Assembly: GCA_029983575.1 (NCBI GenBank)
Contig: JASBZE010000006.1
Coordinates: forward strand, 1-37,462
Origin: Peptostreptococcaceae bacterium
GTDB taxonomy: Bacteria; Bacillota; Clostridia; Peptostreptococcales; Peptostreptococcaceae
Length of the DNA stretch: 37,462 bases
Reading direction: 5' to 3'
Program-made: the position numbers and the translations under genes
The notes under the pieces: generated by a model
What the model was told of the DNA's origin: nothing
Database searches by the model: none
What the model saw: only the letters and a program-made list of their open reading frames with translations
In this document: piece after piece, positions 32,278-37,462 of the stretch
Position numbering within the stretch: position 1 is the stretch's first letter
Layout of the letters: each line of letters opens with the position of its first letter

Positions 32278-33162
32278 CTATTCGTTACCGATATTTATAG
32301 CGGGAATGGCAACTGTCGAATCGCCGCCCCTGCCAAAATTGCCCGAAATATTCTTGTCGGACATCAACATTATAAAAATCATTTTGCCGATTTCCTTATC
32401 AATGTTGTTTATTGTATTAACTTTTATATTAGTATACTGTTTTTCCATATTGTCATTGTCTTTAGAATTTCTCACATATACGGTGTTCATGTTTTTTGCC
32501 TTCATGTTTTTACCCATATTTATAGCAAATTCCTGATAGTCTTTATCCTGTTGTTCATCTGACAAAGTACCTTGTAGTGCTACGGAGTTAAAGGTATTGT
32601 AGTTTGAATTGAGTTCATTTATCTTCAAGTATCCCTTACTCTCTAGCTCTCTTAAAGTTTGTTCTTGATCCTGTGCAGTTAGGATATTGATTAGTGCAAG
32701 TGACAGGTCATTAGGCGAATTTATAGGTGAATTCACTTTATCGCCTATAAGTTTTTTAGCCTCATCCGTAAAAATCGACTTGTCAATAGTTATATCATAT
32801 GCGATATAACCTCCGCCTTCCTGAATGGCTTTTTTTACTTCCTGAGCATTATCTGACTGTATATCAGTAGATATTATACCAATAAAAGAAGTGTATATCT
32901 TGTTTTTAAGATCTCCTCTATTGGCTACGATATATTTTTCATACTGATTTAAGTCCCTGTCTTTAATTTTTATCTCTTCGTTTAGATCTTTATTTTTATT
33001 AGTCAAGTCCTCAAAACCCTTATCCAAATCCTTGACCAACGCCTCTTGCTGTTTTGCAATTTCTTCATTGTTATTAACATTAAAACCTATTACGATACCA
33101 ATTCCTATGGCTAAAAATATTGATGCTATCGTAACAATATAATATTTAAAGTTTATGTTCAT
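32278..33162 (-). CDS. MctB/SteB family membrane-anchored protein ('copper transporter' domain)
   Basis: A 294-residue protein with one N-terminal membrane helix (about 8-27, YYIVTIASIFLAIGIGIVIG), a short coiled coil (about 32-75, KDLNEEIKIKDRDLNQYEKY) and an extracytoplasmic domain. This architecture and the company of SteA match the MctB/SteB family: MctB in Mycobacterium was linked to copper resistance, and SteB in Corynebacterium to cell separation together with SteA. There is no Cys and little Met/His clustering, so copper transport is not supported by the sequence itself. GGTGGAG precedes the ATG. It lies 24 nt after steA. Confidence 0.8.
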   Translation of the reverse strand: MNINFKYYIVTIASIFLAIGIGIVIGFNVNNNEEIAKQQEALVKDLDKGFEDLTNKNKDLNEEIKIKDRDLNQYEKYIVANRGDLKNKIYTSFIGIISTDIQSDNAQEVKKAIQEGGGYIAYDITIDKSIFTDEAKKLIGDKVNSPINSPNDLSLALINILTAQDQEQTLRELESKGYLKINELNSNYNTFNSVALQGTLSDEQQDKDYQEFAINMGKNMKAKNMNTVYVRNSKDNDNMEKQYTNIKVNTINNIDKEIGKMIFIMLMSDKNISGNFGRGGDSTVAIPAINIGNE

Positions 33163-33186
33163 AATACTCCACCCATCATAGTTAAT

Positions 33187-34308
33187 TTACATCCTAAGCA
33201 ACAGTCTAGCCTTCAACTGCAACAATTGAAGTAAGTACTGAGCCCTTGGCGACAACATAATCATTATAAATATAGGAAAAAAAGCAGCTACTATCAATCC
33301 CAAAACGTATTTTGGTTTAAGTTTAGAAGTGTATAGTAGATTTACTCCCTTTGCATCCACTAGCTTAGACCCGATTTTAAGTCTAACCAAAAAAGTGGAT
33401 GCCATTCCTCGTCTTCCCTTTTCTAAGAAGTCTATCATATTTGAGTGCGTGCCCAAAGCCACTATCAACTCTGCCTTATTCTCATAAGCTAAGAGCATAG
33501 CTATATCTTCTGATGTTCCTGGCGCGGGAAATGTAACAGCTTCAAGTCCCAAGGCCTCCACCCTAGAAAGTCCCGGAGCTCTTCCGTCAACATAAGCATG
33601 GACTACAATTTCCTTAGTGGATTTTAATGCTCTGTCTGTAACACTATCCATGTCGCCGACAATCATATCGGGAACATATCCAAACTCTAAAAGAGCATCT
33701 GCTCCACCATCCACGCCGATCAGAATCGGCTTTTCATCTTCTATATAAGTTATTATAGTCTCTAGGTCTTGTTTGTAATCTTGACCCCTTACAACTATTA
33801 GCACGTGTTTACCATTAAAATTTGTTTTTACGCTAGGAATTGGAGTAGATCCTAATATAAGTCCCTTTTCTCTTCTAGCATAGTCAATAGTGTTGTCTAT
33901 AAACTTATCAAGCTCATTTTCTATATTCTCGTATGCAAGACCAATAAGCCTGTCAACTTCTTTTTTGTCGATAATCTTTCCATTACCGATCTCTTTTTTA
34001 TCCTTAAATATAATTCCTTCGTTTACTTCTATATGATCGCCTTCATTTATTGAATTAAAGGCCTCTATACCGACATTATCAACGATCAGTATGTTATTGG
34101 CGGCAAGTATTCCAGGTCCCTTATTTGGATAGCGACCGCTTATGGATTTATCGGCATTTATTACTAGTCCTATCTTTGCCTCAACCAATGAGTTGGCTGC
34201 CACCTCATCTATATCCATGTGATTGATAACTGCAATTTCACCGGCACCTATTCTTTTAGCAAGTCTCTTTGTTTTCTTATCGACTTTTGCTATTCCCTTG
34301 AAATACAT
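33187..34308 (-). CDS. steA: SteA-like cytokinetic ring protein (thiamine pyrophosphokinase-like fold)
   Basis: SteA proteins carry a thiamine-pyrophosphokinase-like core and a C-terminal membrane helix and take part in cell separation in Corynebacterium. Here the N-terminal region (about 1-150) precedes the core IGVDGGADALLEFGYVPDMI, VGDMDSVTDRALKS, HAYVDGRAPGLSR and FPAPGTSEDIAML. A hydrophobic segment (VLGLIVAAFFPIFIMIML) near the C-terminus anchors it. The chosen start at 34308 (MYFKGIAKVDKK) has AAGGAGGAAAAG before it; the open frame's extra ten codons contain that site. 373 residues. It sits directly before the SteB-like gene, as in Corynebacteriales and other Bacillota. Confidence 0.87.
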   Translation of the reverse strand: MYFKGIAKVDKKTKRLAKRIGAGEIAVINHMDIDEVAANSLVEAKIGLVINADKSISGRYPNKGPGILAANNILIVDNVGIEAFNSINEGDHIEVNEGIIFKDKKEIGNGKIIDKKEVDRLIGLAYENIENELDKFIDNTIDYARREKGLILGSTPIPSVKTNFNGKHVLIVVRGQDYKQDLETIITYIEDEKPILIGVDGGADALLEFGYVPDMIVGDMDSVTDRALKSTKEIVVHAYVDGRAPGLSRVEALGLEAVTFPAPGTSEDIAMLLAYENKAELIVALGTHSNMIDFLEKGRRGMASTFLVRLKIGSKLVDAKGVNLLYTSKLKPKYVLGLIVAAFFPIFIMIMLSPRAQYLLQLLQLKARLLLRM

Positions 34309-34374
34309 CTTTTCCTCCTTGGTCCTTAAAGTCATCAACTTTTATTATAATATAAATTCAGCGTTTGCGCTAGT

Positions 34375-34875
34375 CTAACGAGATTTTATCAATGTACTTT
34401 TCCCATCTATAACCGAAATTACTGCTGGCATTCTTTCCTCTTGTTCAGTGTGTTCGTTAGAGTGAATTTCCACTATAGAATTATCGAAAATACTCTTCCC
34501 AACGTAAAGAGGTTTACTCATATTTTTGGCTTCTGTTACAATTTTAAGAACTTCGTACTCGTCTTTATCCTCTAATAAACTTCCGATGTCAATCCCATTT
34601 TCCATCATATCTTTAGGATCCGCGCAAATTTTTAGACCTTCGGAAAAAACTATCTCAATTATATAATAGTCAAGCTTCTCGTCCATTACGAAATTAATTT
34701 CAGAATTTCCCCTAGCAGCGTGTGAAATGTCACTACACTTACCTAGATTGTCCCTTAAATATTTTTCATCGTAGACATATAAAGGCGTGCCGTAGATCTT
34801 AGCTAAATCCACAGCACTGACTTCGCCAATATACAGTATACCATTTTTCATCTTCATACTTCCATATAGCTTCAT
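34375..34875 (-). CDS. Short LysA-like protein lacking the PLP barrel core
   Basis: A 166-residue open frame whose ends resemble diaminopimelate decarboxylase: the N-terminus SAVDLAKIYGTPLYVYDEKY matches LysA's AxxYGTPLYVYDE start, and the C-terminus RMPAVISVIDGKSTLIKSR matches its PAxVxVxDGKxxLIRRRE end. Where LysA has the PLP-binding YAVKAN, this protein reads FVMDEK, so the Schiff-base lysine is displaced or absent; the segment after it (IIEIVFSEGLKICADPKDMM) still resembles LysA's first barrel strands. Some 250 central residues are missing. The frame is uninterrupted and has AGAGGT before the ATG, so it may be expressed as a non-catalytic protein rather than being a decaying gene. It lies between a YpmS-like gene and steA in one operon. 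Confidence 0.7.
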   Translation of the reverse strand: MKLYGSMKMKNGILYIGEVSAVDLAKIYGTPLYVYDEKYLRDNLGKCSDISHAARGNSEINFVMDEKLDYYIIEIVFSEGLKICADPKDMMENGIDIGSLLEDKDEYEVLKIVTEAKNMSKPLYVGKSIFDNSIVEIHSNEHTEQEERMPAVISVIDGKSTLIKSR

Positions 34876-34920
34876 TTTATACCTCTGTATTTTGATTTAT
34901 ATCTCTGTAATTTCATAGAC

Positions 34921-35568
34921 TTATCTTCTTATCATATCTAAAACATTACTTATAGTAAAAGGTACCTCGTAATTAATCTTAAGTTCAGACCCCACAACTC
35001 TTACATCTTTGATATCAATCTTTTCTTTGTCAAGTCCATCAAAATATATGCTGTTTTCAGAAGCATTTAATCTGTCGTTATTCTTTACAGCATCTGCCAA
35101 TACCTTTTTTACAACTGATTTCGGTAGGGGAATCTTTCCAATATACGCTTCGTCTACGTAGATTTTTATTGAGTTACCACTGTTTTCAATCCTGGAAATT
35201 ACCGTCACCTCTGTATCTATTCCCAGTCCAAGCTCATAGGGATATTTTATTTTTAGCTTGTTATTTTCAAGGTTAAACGATGAATTGAGGATATCGTCAT
35301 CGTTATTTGCCTTTGCATAACTCTTTACTATCCCCCTAAAAAGAGAGTTGTTTATATCTACCTCTCCAAGAAACCTACCATCTTTATACTTTGTTTTACC
35401 TATTAGAGAATCAGATAGACTCTCCACTGCATTAATATCTTCTGTGTCATACCTCAACTTCTCTTGTTCGGAAATTTTTTCAGAAGGAGTTAGGGCAAAT
35501 ACTACACCGCATAGGCCTAAACCAAGTAAGACGACGAGGATAATCAGCACCCTAATAAATTTTTTCAT
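34921..35568 (-). CDS. Membrane-anchored extracytoplasmic protein (YpmS/DUF2140-like)
   Basis: From the chosen start the protein begins MKKFIRVLIILVVLLGLGLC, a single N-terminal membrane helix or signal sequence, then an about 190-residue extracytoplasmic domain. The LGIDTEVTVISRIENSG and IGKIPLPKSVVKKVLADAV segments recall YpmS/DUF2140 (lipid-binding TULIP-like) proteins, but the resemblance is weak and I cannot name a function. The open frame extends four codons to 35580; GGGTGAAAAT in that extension is the better ribosome-binding site for the ATG at 35568. It is the first gene of the long envelope operon and is divergent from glnS, with which it shares a symmetric promoter region. Confidence 0.6.
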   Translation of the reverse strand: MKKFIRVLIILVVLLGLGLCGVVFALTPSEKISEQEKLRYDTEDINAVESLSDSLIGKTKYKDGRFLGEVDINNSLFRGIVKSYAKANNDDDILNSSFNLENNKLKIKYPYELGLGIDTEVTVISRIENSGNSIKIYVDEAYIGKIPLPKSVVKKVLADAVKNNDRLNASENSIYFDGLDKEKIDIKDVRVVGSELKINYEVPFTISNVLDMIRR

Positions 35569-35628
35569 ATTTTCACCCATTTCTATTCATCTATATAGGA
35601 TTTTTCATATTTATGATTTTCCTATTAA

Positions 35629-35657
35629 ATTATATCACAAAAGCTATAGATTTGAAA
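35629..35657 (-). promoter_or_regulatory. Promoter of the envelope operon, sharing its -35 with glnS
   Basis: On the minus strand TATAAT (35634-35629), preceded by TGA (extended -10), is 17 nt from the hexamer at 35652-35657, which reads TTTCAA on this strand. That same hexamer is the glnS -35 (TTGAAA) on the other strand. The predicted start is near 35622. Confidence 0.65.
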
Positions 35658-35680
35658 AAAAATGCTAATCTTGATATAAT
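35652..35680 (+). promoter_or_regulatory. glnS promoter (extended -10)
   Basis: TTGAAA (35652-35657) is 17 nt from TATAAT (35675-35680), preceded by TGA as an extended -10. Transcription would start near 35687. The 5' untranslated region then contains a small hairpin (CTTATT with AATAAG, 35684-35698). There is no T-box: the leader is too short and lacks the motif. Confidence 0.85.
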
Positions 35681-35731
35681 GTACTTATTGAAAATAAGCA
35701 TTTATGATAATTTTTTACAAGGAGGTGCTTT

Positions 35732-37399
35732 ATGAGCATAACCACAACTGCTCCAAATTTTATTAAGAATATCATCATTGATGATTTAAAAAGCGGTAAA
35801 CATAAAAGTATAATCACTAGATTTCCGCCAGAACCAAATGGCTACTTACATATAGGACATGCAAAGAGCATTTGCCTAAATTTTGGTTTGGCTGAAGAGT
35901 TTGATGGCAAAGTAAATATGCGTTTTGACGACACAAATCCACTTAAGGAAGATGTCGAGTACGTTGAATCTATAAAAAATGACGTCCAATGGCTCGGATT
36001 TAAATGGGATGATTTATTTTTTGCTTCAGATTACTTCGATGAAATGTATAGAAGGGCTAAGATATTAATAAAAAAAGGTCTCGCTTTTGTAGACGACTCC
36101 ACTCAAGAGGAGATAAGAGCTCAAAGGGGAACACTTACAGAACCTGGAACAAATTCTCCTTATAGAGATAGAACAGTTGAAGAAAACCTAGATTTATTTG
36201 AGAGGATGAAAGACGGAGAATTTCCTGATGGCTCTAAGGTCTTAAGGGCAAAAATAGATATGTCTTCCCCTAATATTCATTTTAGAGATCCCGTTATATA
36301 CAGGATATCTCACAATGAACACCACAACACAGGTAATAAGTGGTGCATCTACCCTATGTACTCATTTGCTCACCCACTTGAAGATGCAATAGAGGGAATA
36401 ACTCACTCAATATGTACGCTAGAGTTTGAAGATCAAAGGCCTCTTTATGATTGGTTCGTCGAAAATACTGAAATGGAAAATACACCAAGGCAATATGAAT
36501 TTGCTAGATTAAATATGACAAACACAGTTATGAGTAAGAGAAAACTAAAGCTATTGGTCGATGAAAATATAGTAGACGGATGGGACGACCCTAGAATGCC
36601 TACAATCTCTGGACTTAGAAGAAGAGGATTTACCCCTGAATCAATCAGGACATTTTGCCAGGAAATCGGGGTTTCAAAGGCTGCTTCAGTTGTTGATTCT
36701 CAGATGTTAGATTTCTTTTTGAGGGAGGATCTTCTTCCAAAAACTCAGACTTTGATGGGGGTTTTAAATCCTCTAAAGCTTGTCATCACAAATTACCCTG
36801 AAGGAAAATCCGAAAAATTGACTATAGAGAACAATCCAAAAAATGAGTCTATGGGTTCTAGGGAAGTTACTTTCTCAAGAGAGCTCTACATCGAGAGGGA
36901 AGACTTTATGGAGGTTCCTGTCAAAAAATACTTTAGACTATTCCCAGGTAATGAAGTCAGATTAAAGGGAGCTTATTTTGTAAAATGTAATGAGGTTATA
37001 AAGGATGAAGATGGAAATGTTATAGAAATACACTGTACTTATGATCCTGAGACAAAAAGCGGTTCAGGATTTACTGGAAGAAAAGTTAAGTCAACTATAC
37101 ACTGGGTTGATGCAAACAACGCACTTCCTTGTGAATTCAGACTTTTTGAACCTCTTATACTTGATGATGACGAAGATGATTCAGCACATTTTCTAGATAA
37201 GATAAATCCAAATTCTCTAATAATAAAAGAGGGATTTGTAGAAAAGGAACCTATGAAAAACATAAAGGCATTTGATAAATTCCAATTGGTTAGAAACGGA
37301 TTTTACTCAGTAGATAACAAATACAGTACTGAAGAAAAACCTGTTCTAAATAGGATAGTTCCTTTAAAATCTTCTTTTAAGATTAAAAAACAAGGATAA
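35732..37399 (+). CDS. glnS: Glutaminyl-tRNA synthetase
   Basis: GlnRS charges tRNA-Gln directly with glutamine. Class I motifs are clear: [17 protein letters not shown] with HIGH at 40-43, and VMSKR at 266-270 as the KMSKS motif. Characteristic GlnRS segments include [20 protein letters not shown] and [20 protein letters not shown]. The C-terminal anticodon-binding beta-barrels run from about 335 to 555. Length 555 matches the E. coli enzyme. The start has AAGGAGGT 6 nt upstream. Most Bacillota lack GlnRS and make Gln-tRNA through GatCAB, so presence of glnS points to lineages that acquired it by transfer. Only plus-strand gene in the window. Confidence 0.98.
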   Translation: MSITTTAPNFIKNIIIDDLKSGKHKSIITRFPPEPNGYLHIGHAKSICLNFGLAEEFDGKVNMRFDDTNPLKEDVEYVESIKNDVQWLGFKWDDLFFASDYFDEMYRRAKILIKKGLAFVDDSTQEEIRAQRGTLTEPGTNSPYRDRTVEENLDLFERMKDGEFPDGSKVLRAKIDMSSPNIHFRDPVIYRISHNEHHNTGNKWCIYPMYSFAHPLEDAIEGITHSICTLEFEDQRPLYDWFVENTEMENTPRQYEFARLNMTNTVMSKRKLKLLVDENIVDGWDDPRMPTISGLRRRGFTPESIRTFCQEIGVSKAASVVDSQMLDFFLREDLLPKTQTLMGVLNPLKLVITNYPEGKSEKLTIENNPKNESMGSREVTFSRELYIEREDFMEVPVKKYFRLFPGNEVRLKGAYFVKCNEVIKDEDGNVIEIHCTYDPETKSGSGFTGRKVKSTIHWVDANNALPCEFRLFEPLILDDDEDDSAHFLDKINPNSLIIKEGFVEKEPMKNIKAFDKFQLVRNGFYSVDNKYSTEEKPVLNRIVPLKSSFKIKKQG

Positions 37400-37425
37400 G
37401 TAAAAGTAAAAAATAGCCATTGAGT

Positions 37426-37460
37426 ACACTTCACTCGAACAGTCAATGTACGAGTAGTGT
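37426..37460 (+). terminator. Candidate glnS terminator stem cut by the window end
   Basis: ACACT-ACTCG (37426-37430 and 37433-37437, with a 2-nt TC bulge) pairs with CGAGTAGTGT (37451-37460) around a 13-nt loop. It begins 27 nt after the glnS stop. The window ends two bases later, so whether a T tract follows cannot be seen. An overlapping alternative pairs CATTGA (37418-37423) with TCAATG (37443-37448). Confidence 0.4.
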
Positions 37461-37462
37461 TA

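Noticed and set aside
32278..33162. Copper export function for the MctB-like protein
   Set aside because: No Cys, no Met/His metal motif and only one membrane helix; the family name does not prove transport, so I call it SteB/MctB-like only.
37418..37462. Right-edge inverted repeats as the end of an insertion sequence
   Set aside because: No transposase or matching repeat at the other window edge; a truncated glnS terminator explains it more simply.

Overview
The window reads as chromosomal DNA of a low-GC, AT-rich Gram-positive anaerobe (Bacillota). Gene content, gene order and a bacterial GlnRS fit the Tissierellia/Peptoniphilaceae neighbourhood best; that placement is inference from gene set and order, not a search result. 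Almost everything is on the minus strand; only glnS, at the right end, is on the plus strand. No rRNA, tRNA, complete IS or prophage is visible.

Read in the direction of transcription (right to left): (1) An envelope/nucleotide/tRNA operon at about 35.6-25.5 kb: a membrane-anchored YpmS-like protein, a shrunken LysA-like protein, SteA, a SteB/MctB-like protein, a GT2 glycosyltransferase, a divergent MraY/WecA-type transferase, a DUF3866 protein, PunA, MltG, TrmR and TrhP, ending at a strong terminator. (2) A four-gene type IV pseudopilin cluster at about 25.5-23.2 kb, with no assembly ATPase, platform protein or prepilin peptidase nearby. (3) efp with its own promoter. (4) rnc, an Elp3-like radical SAM gene, smc and ftsY. 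(5) The SRP/ribosome block ylxM-ffh-rpsP-khpA-rimM-trmD, then rplS with its own promoter and a candidate autoregulatory leader, then rbgA. (6) brnQ, flanked by terminators on both sides and an inverted-repeat element on one, sitting inside what is otherwise a conserved Bacillota gene order. (7) rnhB-yraN-comM-dprA-topA. (8) codY, then rarA.

How the genes work together: blocks 4, 5 and 7 are the core Bacillota translation, secretion, chromosome-segregation and transformation-DNA-processing neighbourhood (rnc-smc-ftsY-ffh-rpsP-rimM-trmD-rplS-rbgA-rnhB-dprA-topA-codY in Bacillus). TrhP and TrmR together make 5-methoxyuridine at tRNA position 34. SteA/SteB, the two sugar/lipid-carrier transferases and MltG suggest a division-linked envelope function. 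DprA, ComM and the pseudopilins may belong to DNA uptake.

Most noteworthy: a perfectly symmetric divergent promoter pair sharing one -35 hexamer between glnS and the envelope operon; an intact but heavily shortened LysA-like protein next to steA; the SteAB-glycosyltransferase-DUF3866 cluster with a variant MraY motif; an orphan pseudopilin set including one that appears to start at mature position +1; promoters interleaved with terminators; a terminator-like hairpin abutting the yraN start codon; and an about 108-bp terminal-inverted-repeat element upstream of brnQ. Seven minus-strand genes have their Shine-Dalgarno sequence inside the longest open frame, so I moved their starts inward.
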